The notes under the pieces: generated by a model
Databases searched by the model: none
The model's input: the letters and a program-made list of their open reading frames with translations, nothing else
What the model was told of the DNA's origin: nothing
Position numbers and translations under genes: made by a program
Assembly: GCA_963842505.1 (NCBI GenBank)
Contig: CAWJGZ010000002.1
Span: forward strand, 992,001-1,056,000
Direction of reading: 5' to 3'
DNA length: 64,000 nt
From: PALSA-129 sp963842505
Lineage (GTDB): Bacteria > Acidobacteriota > Terriglobia > Bryobacterales > Bryobacteraceae
In this document: piece after piece, positions 27,194 to 35,201 of the stretch
Position numbering within the stretch: position 1 is the stretch's first letter
Layout of the letters: each line of letters opens with the position of its first letter

Positions 27194-28431
27194 TATAACT
27201 TGGTGACGCGGACGGGTTCCCGCGACGACGTGGTTGCCCCAATAATCCGCCCAACGCCGTAGCCCGCGGCGAGAAGGGAAATCCAAAGAATGGAATGGCG
27301 GTAGCGCAGATCCAGGCGCACCAGGTAGTAGACCAGCGGATACACGGCCATGATGGCCAGCATCGGCCAGACCACGGTCAGGCGATTTCGCAGCAGGCGC
27401 CAGAAGCCCCACAAGGAGACGGCTGTGACGAAGGCGAAGGCATAACCATACGGCGGGGCCACCGAGACGGGAAACCAATACCCGAATACACGCCGCGCAA
27501 TCAGCCGGGCCGCCACGCCCGGGTGGGTCTTGAACCAGGTCACGGCGTGTTTCATGCGCATGTCGTTGTACGCCACCTCTCCCATATCGGCGACTTTGGC
27601 GCGTTCCACGGCGCTGAACATGGGATGCGGGGTACACCCCGCGGCGCCTGAGGCCTCGCAGTCATTGTTGTAGAGATCCAACTCCAGCCCCAGGTTGTCG
27701 CGGATGAAGAATAACCGGTGAAACACCTGATAATTTCTGATCTCCCACGGCGCAATAACCAGAAACACGATTGCCAAGAATGCGCTTACCGCCTTGACTT
27801 TCTTCCACTCATACACGGCGATGGGCGCCACGATCAACAGCAGGGAGGGATTGAACAAAAGCAGCAGTCCGCCAAGCAGCCCACAGATCACAACTTTGTG
27901 GCGGCGGGCCAGCAGCCAGAACGCCAGGAGGCCCGCCGAGATGTAGATCGCCTCACCCGCCGGAATCACCTGATACAAAGGCACGAACAGCGCCAGAGCG
28001 AGAGTGCAATACTGACTCAGAGAATCCCGGAATAGCTCGCCCGCCAGTAGAAAGAGCAGCAACACATTCAACAGATGCAACAGAATGGCGAGTAATAAGG
28101 CAGTGACACGAAAGTACTCCTCACCGCCCGCAGCCCTGTAGATACCGGCCAGCATGAAGGGCCACAAAGGCGCGAGATGAGCGGTCGGACCGGTCGAACC
28201 GTCAAATGGATCGGCAAAGGTTCCTTTGACGGCCAGGCTTTTGGCGACGGATACGGATTCGAACCCCGGCCCCATTCCCACGATGGGGAAGAAACACATC
28301 TGGACGGCAATGCTGATGAAGGCGGCGATCAGCACGAGTATGCAGCGGGTCCGCATGGAGATGGTCCTTGCGGACGGCCCGACGGACGCGGCTTCGCCCG
28401 CTGGCGCATCGGTGTTGGCCAGTTGGTGCAT
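27193..28431 (-). CDS. Polytopic membrane protein, GT-C glycosyltransferase-like
   Basis: Up to 412 residues, about ten hydrophobic segments, with a luminal-type loop near the start (PIVGMGPGFESVSVAKSLA) and a soluble loop around 260-330. The architecture and its position before gmhA suggest a GT39/GT-C-like transferase or related dolichyl-phosphate-sugar enzyme, but the usual DE motif is not obvious. ATG 28431 has no good ribosome binding site; ATG 28356 (MRTRCILVLIAAF) has AAGGA eight bases upstream and may be the true start. The extra 25 residues contain PAGEAAS, which also occurs at the N-terminus of the divergent neighbour. Confidence 0.68.
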   Translation of the reverse strand: MHQLANTDAPAGEAASVGPSARTISMRTRCILVLIAAFISIAVQMCFFPIVGMGPGFESVSVAKSLAVKGTFADPFDGSTGPTAHLAPLWPFMLAGIYRAAGGEEYFRVTALLLAILLHLLNVLLLFLLAGELFRDSLSQYCTLALALFVPLYQVIPAGEAIYISAGLLAFWLLARRHKVVICGLLGGLLLLFNPSLLLIVAPIAVYEWKKVKAVSAFLAIVFLVIAPWEIRNYQVFHRLFFIRDNLGLELDLYNNDCEASGAAGCTPHPMFSAVERAKVADMGEVAYNDMRMKHAVTWFKTHPGVAARLIARRVFGYWFPVSVAPPYGYAFAFVTAVSLWGFWRLLRNRLTVVWPMLAIMAVYPLVYYLVRLDLRYRHSILWISLLAAGYGVGRIIGATTSSREPVRVTKL

Positions 28432-28671
28432 GCGGAGTCTGGTTCAACTCTAAGGTGCGGAAGCTGCCGCATGCAATAGACGAGATGGCAACACGGCTTA
28501 TGTTTACGAAAGTTAGCGGAAGGGCGGATTTGGCGGTTGATTGAAACGAAGGTGGTAAACAGCCGCGCGTTAGCTAAGGTCAACTTTTCCTGGCGCGTTG
28601 GAGTCCCGTATCCTACCGCTGAGGAACTGTTGAAACAGGCTGGCGTTGCCGGGCAAGCTACCGCGTCGGAA

Positions 28672-29841
28672 ATGGACCATCCGGCGGGCGAGGCGGCGTC
28701 TTTGTCCGCGGGGATCCCGCGCCGAAGCCGAAAAGTGACTTCGCTGGTGCTTCTGGTGGCGCTTTGCGTTCCAGGCGTGGTTTGGAACCTGGGCATGGCA
28801 GTGAGCTGTGCCGCCGGCGGCGGCATCGACTTCAACGAATTCTACTCGGCCAGCCGATTGGCGGGTACCGGCCATCTGTACGATTGGGAGGCGCTGCGCC
28901 GGCTTGAAAAAGACCACGGGCCGCCGATTCCCTGCGGGCGTCTGCCGGTGGTATCGTTCGCCATGAAGCCGCTAACGCTGGCCGGCTACTTGCCGGCGCG
29001 TTTCCTGTGGCTGGCAATCTCGGTTGCGGCGCTGGTTGGGTTCGGATTGATGTGGCCCGGCGTCAACCGGAGGCTCATGGTGGCGGCTCTGGCTTGGTCC
29101 GTGGCGGCCGGCTATCTGCTGGTGCTGGGCCAGGACACGCCCGTTTGGCTGGTGTCGTTCGCCGCCGGCCTGCTGTTGCTGGAGCGCGGGAAGCCGCGGT
29201 TGGCGGGCGTAGCTTTCGCGCTGTGTCTTTCGAAATACCACCTGGGGTTGGCCATTCCGGTGTTTCTGGTGGCGCAGAAGCGCTGGCAGACGCTGGTGGC
29301 GGGCGGCGTTACCGCGGCGGCCTTGCTGGCAGCCTGCTTTCCGATTGAAGGGCTGGCGTGGCCGCTGCGATATTGGGAGGTTCTGAGCAAGCCGATCTTT
29401 TCGGTTGCGGATGGCCGCATGCCCAATTTACGCGGCATCGCCTACTGGTTGCCGGCCTCGGCAGTCATTGAGGCAGTCTGCGCGGCCGCGCTCATCATTC
29501 TGCTCTGGCGCGTCTGCCGCGGCACAGGCGAAATCGGAATGGCGGGAGCCGCGGCGGCCGCTTGCGGGCTCTTGTTGGGGCATCACGGCTATGCCAACGA
29601 TTGCGTCTTGCTGATGCCACTGGCGGTGTTGATGCTGCAGAGGCCGGGACCGTTCTGGCTGCGAGGCTGGGCCGCGCTGCTGCTCACGCCCGTGGTTGCC
29701 GGACTGCTGACTTCCTCCAAACCGGTGTGGGGCCAGGCGCTGGCGGTGGGTTTCGTTTTCGCCGCCCTGATGGTAGAAGCGCGAAGAGTTTCCAGGCCCC
29801 AGACGGGCACGGTGACTTCCCGCGCAGACCTTGCGGCCTGA
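28672..29841 (+). CDS. GT87 (DUF2029)-like membrane glycosyltransferase
   Basis: 389 residues from ATG 28672, with about nine hydrophobic segments. GGGIDFNEFYSASRLAGTGH then LYDW near the N-terminus, with VLGQDTPVWLV further on, is typical of GT87-family polyprenol-phosphate-mannose-type mannosyltransferases. The frame continues upstream to a TTG at 28537; I prefer the ATG because MDHPAGEAAS mirrors the start of the divergent gene, but neither has a strong ribosome binding site. Probably acts in the periplasmic part of glycan assembly. Confidence 0.75.
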   Translation: MDHPAGEAASLSAGIPRRSRKVTSLVLLVALCVPGVVWNLGMAVSCAAGGGIDFNEFYSASRLAGTGHLYDWEALRRLEKDHGPPIPCGRLPVVSFAMKPLTLAGYLPARFLWLAISVAALVGFGLMWPGVNRRLMVAALAWSVAAGYLLVLGQDTPVWLVSFAAGLLLLERGKPRLAGVAFALCLSKYHLGLAIPVFLVAQKRWQTLVAGGVTAAALLAACFPIEGLAWPLRYWEVLSKPIFSVADGRMPNLRGIAYWLPASAVIEAVCAAALIILLWRVCRGTGEIGMAGAAAAACGLLLGHHGYANDCVLLMPLAVLMLQRPGPFWLRGWAALLLTPVVAGLLTSSKPVWGQALAVGFVFAALMVEARRVSRPQTGTVTSRADLAA

Positions 29842-29914
29842 CCGCTTCCCGCGCCTTCCGCGGCATACAATGGAGCCGCCTTGCTGCTTCAAATCTCGTA
29901 TTTAGTATGGCATT

Positions 29915-30166
29915 ATGGCAGCCAGAAAGATGACATTCTCAATTTCGGAGGCTGTGGCAAAGGATTTCTTGAGGACGGTTGCGGCGAGAAACCGTTCCCG
30001 GTATGTCGCCAATGCAATTGCGGTGCGTATGAAAGCAGAGGAAACCGCTCTTGCGCGGGCCTGCGACGTAGCCAATGCGTGTGAGGACATTCAGGTGATG
30101 GAACAAGAATTCGACGCTATCTCAGCCGATATAGCCGAGCCCTGGACCGATGCCCCGGCGAGGTGA
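29915..30166 (+). CDS. Antitoxin of a MazF-type toxin-antitoxin pair
   Basis: 83 residues. The N-terminal ~45 residues (MTFSISEAVAKDFLRTVAAR then NRSRYVANAI) look like a ribbon-helix-helix DNA-binding domain; the acidic C-terminal half would wrap the toxin. It overlaps the start of the MazF gene by 17 bases, the classic antitoxin-first order. It probably represses its own promoter in the ~70-base upstream gap; no clear operator was identified. Confidence 0.75.
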   Translation: MAARKMTFSISEAVAKDFLRTVAARNRSRYVANAIAVRMKAEETALARACDVANACEDIQVMEQEFDAISADIAEPWTDAPAR

Positions 30167-30476
30167 AATCTGGTGGGTGCGGCTGGATCCTACATTGGGC
30201 TCCGAGATGTCGATGACGCGGCCATGCCTGATCCTGTCGACGAATGTGGTGAATGAACGCCGGCGCACGGTGGTGGTGGTTCCCTTATCGACGTCGCCGA
30301 CGCCGAGTCCGCCTCTGTTAGTGCCAGTGGAATGTGCCGGCCGGACCGTAGTAGCGGTGACGGACCAGATTCGGGCGATTGCTAAGGAACATTTGCTGGA
30401 GCATCTCGGCGAGATCTCCGTGAGCGACCTGGAAGCCGTAGAAGCGGGAATCCGCAGAATCTTGGAACTGGGGTGA
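30150..30476 (+). CDS. MazF/PemK-type mRNA interferase toxin
   Basis: 108 residues of the PemK/MazF fold: RRGEIWWVRLDPTLGSE at the N-terminus, RPCLILSTNVVNERRRTVVV with VPLSTS in the middle, and the DQIRAIAKEHL region carrying the catalytic Arg context. Such toxins cleave mRNA (some tRNA or rRNA) at short motifs when the antitoxin is degraded. It sits between two glycan loci, transcribed towards the end of the 30487 gene, with only ten bases between stops. Confidence 0.9.
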   Translation: MPRRGEIWWVRLDPTLGSEMSMTRPCLILSTNVVNERRRTVVVVPLSTSPTPSPPLLVPVECAGRTVVAVTDQIRAIAKEHLLEHLGEISVSDLEAVEAGIRRILELG

Positions 30477-30486
30477 CCTGTAAGGC

Positions 30487-31995
30487 TTACTTTCCGCCGC
30501 GTGGCGCCTGCTCGATGGCCCCTTGTCCGGCAGCCACGGCACGCCTGGCTGCGTCGGCCGAATCCTGGATTCTGCCCATGCGTTGAAGCTGCACCGACAA
30601 GTCCTGCAAATACCACTGGCGGGCTACCGACAGGGCGGCTGCGCCACGGGTCTGGTTGGGAGCCCAAGCCGCATGCGGGCCCTGAAGCCATTGGACCATG
30701 GGAACCAGAAGAAGCAGGCTGGTAAGGACGAGGACCGCGCGGCGCCGCGGAGCCGCCATGCGCGCGAAAGTGAGTTCCCAGGCGCCGCGGCCGCGAATCT
30801 GTCTCCAGGATGTCCACAGCAGGGCCACTACGGAGAGCCAGCATAGGATGTGGAAGTAGTCGAGGCCGGCGAAATAGTAGTCGCCGGCGCGCATGCTGTC
30901 GGCCAGATACCAAGGCATGCCTTGGGACCAGTAGTCGTACACCAGAAACAGGAAAACGCCGCTGGTCGCGCAATATAGCGCCACCGGCGCGGCGCCCAAG
31001 CCAACGGCCCACGGGACCAGCCAGGCCAGGTACTGCACGCCGAATCCGCTGGTGCCCGCGAGGAAGAGAAAGAAGATGAGGCCGATTTGGGAATACAGGG
31101 GCGGCTTGTTCGCGGAACGATTCATCCACCAGGACACCGCGGCGATGATGAGCAGCAGAACCGGGCTGCCGAGTCTCTCGATGACCGCACACAGCCGGGT
31201 CCCTAGCGGGGATACGAGGCCCAGTTGGTAGGTGAGGTAGGAGATTCCCCAATGGCCGAGTCCGCTTTTGTAGCCGAAGATATCGGTGAAGACCGCTCGG
31301 GGTCCTCGGATGAGGAAGGGCGACCAGGCTGCCAACACAACGCCGCCAGCGACAGCGAAAAAGACGACCCATTTGCGGCGGCCAAACTGGTAGAAGAGCA
31401 GCGCGGGAACGGCGATCACTGGCGCTACCTTGACACACATCGAGAGACCGAATGCCGCGCCAGCGGACACCGTCCGGCCCTTCTCAACCAGGTAAATGGA
31501 GAGCAGCAGGAAGAAGATCATCACCGAATCGTTTTGTCCGTGAAAGCCGGAGATCAGAACCGAGGCGGGTGCGGCGGCCATCAGCGCCAGCGCCCAGCGG
31601 AGGGAGCGCTCGGCCAACCGCGGTTCGAGGATGCGCCACACCAGCCACAGGCTGCCCAGATCCGCCAGAATGGCTGGCACATGGACCCAAAAGGAGAAGG
31701 CCAGCCCAGTGGACTGCGTCAGCCGGTGCAGGAAATCCCATAAGTAAAGCATCGACGGCGGATTATTGGCGGAGGCAGAGAGGCGGAACAGGTCGGGACC
31801 CAGGTAGTGCCACCATTCGAGCGTCTGCTCGAAACTGTAGACGTCGTTGGTGCCGTACGTCTTCAGTGCCAGCACAAGCTTGCAGCCAAGGGCCATGGCG
31901 GCCGCTGAAATGACGGCCCATTGCCACAACTCCAGGCGGCGCGCCGGCTCAGATTGCTTCGGAACCTCGTCTGTTACTGACTTCGTGGGTGCCAT
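30487..31995 (-). CDS. GT87/ALG6-like polytopic glycosyltransferase
   Basis: 502 residues with about eleven hydrophobic segments. A first periplasmic loop TYGTNDVYSFEQTLEWWHYL and the later LISGFHGQNDSVMIFFLLL match the GT-C mannosyl/glucosyltransferase type that uses polyprenyl-phosphate sugars (GT87 or ALG6/8-like). Start ATG 31995 is placed seven bases after the radical SAM stop; the frame upstream to 32472 is shadow. It is the last gene of the twelve-gene polysaccharide operon and may add a sugar on the periplasmic side. Confidence 0.78.
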   Translation of the reverse strand: MAPTKSVTDEVPKQSEPARRLELWQWAVISAAAMALGCKLVLALKTYGTNDVYSFEQTLEWWHYLGPDLFRLSASANNPPSMLYLWDFLHRLTQSTGLAFSFWVHVPAILADLGSLWLVWRILEPRLAERSLRWALALMAAAPASVLISGFHGQNDSVMIFFLLLSIYLVEKGRTVSAGAAFGLSMCVKVAPVIAVPALLFYQFGRRKWVVFFAVAGGVVLAAWSPFLIRGPRAVFTDIFGYKSGLGHWGISYLTYQLGLVSPLGTRLCAVIERLGSPVLLLIIAAVSWWMNRSANKPPLYSQIGLIFFLFLAGTSGFGVQYLAWLVPWAVGLGAAPVALYCATSGVFLFLVYDYWSQGMPWYLADSMRAGDYYFAGLDYFHILCWLSVVALLWTSWRQIRGRGAWELTFARMAAPRRRAVLVLTSLLLLVPMVQWLQGPHAAWAPNQTRGAAALSVARQWYLQDLSVQLQRMGRIQDSADAARRAVAAGQGAIEQAPRGGK

Positions 31996-32002
31996 AACTC
32001 GC

Positions 32003-32989
32003 TCAGGAAATGACGTGCAAGCCGGCCGGCGTGGACGCGGCCGGGGCCGGGCCAATACGCCGCACGGCGACGGAGTCGCGGTCACAGGCTTCCTTGCACG
32101 GCAGCTTGCAAATGATATCGGTCTTATTGAGAGCGAAAGACGCGTCAAAAAGGTTGCCGATGGCGAATTGCCGGATGTCCATCCCACCTGGGTTTGCGAA
32201 GCCCTCGTAGAGTGTGGAGTGAATGTACTGCATCCCGCCATTGCAGGTGTAGACATTGCCGTTCGATGAGAGGTTGATGTAATTCCTGCCGGCGGAGCAG
32301 GACTTTTCGCTGAAGTCGTTGAAATCGAGCTGCGAATCGGGGTTGCGGTCGGAGCGCAGGCAGCGGTCCAGCATGGCTCTCTGCTCCGGCGAGTAGCGGA
32401 AATTGATATCGACGTAAGGATCGACGTGCAGGGTGACGTTTTCTCGCGCCATCCCGCTTTCGATTTCCTCAATCAGCGGCAGATTTTCAGGCGTCGCCAC
32501 AATGTTCACATGGATGTAGAACTGGTCGCGCAGCGCCTTGATTTTAGCGACGAACTCATCCTGTCCGATGAACTCCCGATGAAAGCTGGCGCGGATGTGA
32601 ATCTTCCGTTTCATCTTGCGATAGAGCCGGATGTCCTGCGACAGGTTGGTAACGATTCCCACGATCTGGTGTTTCTTGGGCAGTTGGTTGACAAGATCCG
32701 GCAGGCCGTTATAGACGAACGGCTCGCCGCCCGCGATGTAAATCATGGCCGGAGGCAGCTTTTCAAAAGCGCCCAGCCAATCCGCCACACTCTTTTCCTC
32801 ATTCTTGGGGAAGACGGTGGTGTAATCGAACTTGGTGACCACCGGACAATAGGAGCACCGGTAGTTGCAGCGGGACGTGGGATTGAAGATGAGGATCAGC
32901 TTGTTGGGAAAGAAGGTGCGGTAGTAGCGCTTCAGATAAAACTTCACTTCCGCGGGCAGATAGCGCTGCAAATCAGAGACGTTCAGCAT
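32003..32989 (-). CDS. Radical SAM protein with C-terminal cysteine-rich region
   Basis: 328 residues. The iron-sulfur cluster motif is Cys41, Cys45 and Cys48 (CNYRCSYC); IYIAGGEPFVYNGLPDLV is the GGE-type SAM-binding strand. The C-terminal half has further cysteines in SEKSCSAGRNY, YTCNGGMQY and ICKLPCKEACD, suggesting SPASM-like auxiliary cluster binding. The substrate is unknown; in a glycan operon a sugar or lipid-carrier modification is plausible. Overlaps the GT2 gene by seven bases. Confidence 0.85.
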   Translation of the reverse strand: MLNVSDLQRYLPAEVKFYLKRYYRTFFPNKLILIFNPTSRCNYRCSYCPVVTKFDYTTVFPKNEEKSVADWLGAFEKLPPAMIYIAGGEPFVYNGLPDLVNQLPKKHQIVGIVTNLSQDIRLYRKMKRKIHIRASFHREFIGQDEFVAKIKALRDQFYIHVNIVATPENLPLIEEIESGMARENVTLHVDPYVDINFRYSPEQRAMLDRCLRSDRNPDSQLDFNDFSEKSCSAGRNYINLSSNGNVYTCNGGMQYIHSTLYEGFANPGGMDIRQFAIGNLFDASFALNKTDIICKLPCKEACDRDSVAVRRIGPAPAASTPAGLHVIS

Positions 32990-33999
32990 ACTGACTCCGA
33001 GCTTTCCGATGGCGCCGCGCCGGCAGCCGCCCCGACGCTTTCCGAGCGCAGCGGCTCACCGGGGCCGAATTCAAAATTGATGCGCTCTTTCTCAATCACC
33101 AGCGGACGCTTCTGGACCTGGGTATGAATGGCGCCGACATACTCTCCGATGAGACCCAGGAAGAAGAGTTGGATAGACCCAAAAAGAAAGAGACCAATCA
33201 CCACGGGCGCCATGCCGGTCGAGAATCGACCCCAGAAGATCAATTTGTAGACCAGGTAACCCAGCGCCGTGAGAACCGACAGCACCGAGAGGAAGAAACC
33301 GCTGAAAGTCACGATGCGCAGCGGCACTTTCGAGAGGTTGGTGATGCCGAGCATGGCGATTTCATAGAGGTTGAAGAGACTGTGCTTGGACACGCCATTC
33401 TTGCGCCGCGGCTGGTTGAAGACCACCTCGGAATGCGGCAGCCCGATATCGGCGATCATGCCGCGAAAATACGGAAAGGGATCGTCGAAGGAGCGGATGA
33501 GGTCCATCACGCGCCGATCGTAGAGGCCGAAACCCGTGAAGTGAGCGTAGGTCTGGACGTCGGACAGGCGATTGACAAGCTGGTAATACTGGGTCCGCAG
33601 CCAGTAGACGAAGCGGTTTTCATCGCTGGTCTTCTTGACTCCGATGACAATCGGAACGCCCTTTTCCCATTCCCTGATAAAGTCGGCAATCAGTTCGGGC
33701 GGATCTTGTAAGTCGGCTGCCAGGCCGATGACCGCGTCCCCGCTGGCTTGGTGCAATCCGTGCATGGGAGAGCGCACGGGTCCGAAGTTGCGGCTGTTGG
33801 CGATCACCTTCACGTTGCGGTCGGTCTTCGCAAGGTATTTGAGCATGGTGAGGGTGTTGTCGCGCGAAGCGTTGTCGATGAAGATGTGCTCGTACCGGTA
33901 TCCCGGGAACGCCAGCATGACGGCGCGCACCCGCTGGTACATCTCAAGAACGTTATGCTCCTCATTGAAACAGGGACAGACGACGCTGATGGTTTTCAT
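32983..33999 (-). CDS. GT2 family glycosyltransferase, DPM1/GtrB-like with membrane anchor
   Basis: 338 residues. The N-terminal GT-A domain has SVVCPCFNEEHNVLEMYQ, the DxD-type LAADLQDPPELI and GVKKTSDENRF; two hydrophobic helices near the C-terminus (around 240-310) place it with bactoprenol- or dolichol-phosphate sugar transferases such as GtrB. It probably makes the lipid-phosphate sugar donor for a GT-C enzyme, for instance the one ending this operon. ATG 33999 lies eleven bases after the methyltransferase; the longer frame to 34263 is shadow. Confidence 0.88.
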   Translation of the reverse strand: MKTISVVCPCFNEEHNVLEMYQRVRAVMLAFPGYRYEHIFIDNASRDNTLTMLKYLAKTDRNVKVIANSRNFGPVRSPMHGLHQASGDAVIGLAADLQDPPELIADFIREWEKGVPIVIGVKKTSDENRFVYWLRTQYYQLVNRLSDVQTYAHFTGFGLYDRRVMDLIRSFDDPFPYFRGMIADIGLPHSEVVFNQPRRKNGVSKHSLFNLYEIAMLGITNLSKVPLRIVTFSGFFLSVLSVLTALGYLVYKLIFWGRFSTGMAPVVIGLFLFGSIQLFFLGLIGEYVGAIHTQVQKRPLVIEKERINFEFGPGEPLRSESVGAAAGAAPSESSESVC

Positions 34000-34010
34000 A
34001 AGGCAGCCTG

Positions 34011-35186
34011 CTAATAGAGTGAGAGAACCTCGTTGCTCAAGTGCAACTGCTGATGAATCTGTTGTTCGATTTCCTTCTGGAAGACGCGCGAGCAAACCAG
34101 AATCGGCTCGCGGCGTCCGCCCAGGCTTTCCGGAGAGACGACGGGGATGCCGTTCAACTGCTGGCCGTGGTACTTGGGATTCGAATCCACGAAGGCGCTG
34201 ATGTTGACCCGGTCGAGTCCTCCAGTCGCGAGAAGCCGCTGGGTGTGGGTTCCAACGCCCCAAACGAGGATGGGCTCGCGGTCGCCGGCAGCGCGGTTGA
34301 TGAGCTGGCGAATGCGGGCGTCGACTTCGCGGGATTGATCGATGTACTCGCGCAAGCGCGGCTCGCTTTGGTCGTCGCGCACGGGGGCGCTGCCCTGGGC
34401 GCCGCGGTCTTCAAAAGCAGCGTGGACCGATGGCATCACAGTCACGTCGGTATACTGACGCAGAACTTTCTCCGAGAAGAGCTGCTCGAAGCCATGCGCG
34501 CCCATCAGATTGGCGAGCGACGCGCCGGAGAAAAAGTTGATGTGCTCCATGCTGAACTGCTGGTAGGGCGCGTCCGGAAAGTCCGCGAACTGCGTGGCGT
34601 CCGGCACGTCCAAATAGATGCGTGCGTTCGGCGTGAGGACCTGGTGCATGGTGCGCAGAGCGCCTTCCAGATCGCGGATGTGCTCGAGGACACCGATGAG
34701 AATCAGGAAGTCGAATTTCTCTTGCGACTTCGCAAGGTCCGAGACGCTTTGCGTGAAGACCGTAACCCCGTAGAGCTCACGCGCCGACGCGGCGCACACC
34801 GGAGAGGGATCGAGGCCCCAGACGTTTTGGTAGCCGTTCTCTTTGAGCAGCGCCAGCAGGCGTCCGGTGGAGCAGCCGATTTCGAGAATGCGAGTCTGCT
34901 TGTGGGGAATTAGACCGGCGAGGGTCGCCGCGGCATCCCGCTGGCGGGTTTCGTCATTGGCCGACTCGCGGCCTCCACGATGCTGGTACTCGTACTTCGA
35001 CAGGTCGCGGTAGTACGCGTCGAAATCTTCCTGTTCGGGGATACCGTCGGCGAAGGCGAACCCGCGATGGTCGCACACCACGACGGTGTAGCCTTCGAGC
35101 AGGCATACCGTTGAGAAGGTTTGCTCGAACAGGGGCCTCTTTTCGTCCCTGCCGCAGACTGCGCATTTCCTCGGTGTCCGTACCAT
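34011..35186 (-). CDS. Class I SAM methyltransferase with zinc-type N-terminus and C-terminal Rossmann-like domain
   Basis: 391 residues. Cys pair KCAVCGRDE near the N-terminus resembles the zinc-binding start of sugar C-methyltransferases (TylC3/NovU type). The SAM domain has ILEIGCSTGRLLALLKENGY and LILIGVLEHIRDLEGAL. The C-terminal third, with VWGVGTHTQRLLAT and AFVDSNPKYHGQQLNGIPVV, is a small Rossmann-like domain also found in that group. Such enzymes methylate NDP-4-keto sugars at carbon 3 or 5. It follows the TPP enzyme gene by 15 bases, which suits action on the same keto-sugar. Confidence 0.8.
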   Translation of the reverse strand: MVRTPRKCAVCGRDEKRPLFEQTFSTVCLLEGYTVVVCDHRGFAFADGIPEQEDFDAYYRDLSKYEYQHRGGRESANDETRQRDAAATLAGLIPHKQTRILEIGCSTGRLLALLKENGYQNVWGLDPSPVCAASARELYGVTVFTQSVSDLAKSQEKFDFLILIGVLEHIRDLEGALRTMHQVLTPNARIYLDVPDATQFADFPDAPYQQFSMEHINFFSGASLANLMGAHGFEQLFSEKVLRQYTDVTVMPSVHAAFEDRGAQGSAPVRDDQSEPRLREYIDQSREVDARIRQLINRAAGDREPILVWGVGTHTQRLLATGGLDRVNISAFVDSNPKYHGQQLNGIPVVSPESLGGRREPILVCSRVFQKEIEQQIHQQLHLSNEVLSLY

Positions 35187-35201
35187 CTCTTGTCTCCTCG
35201 C

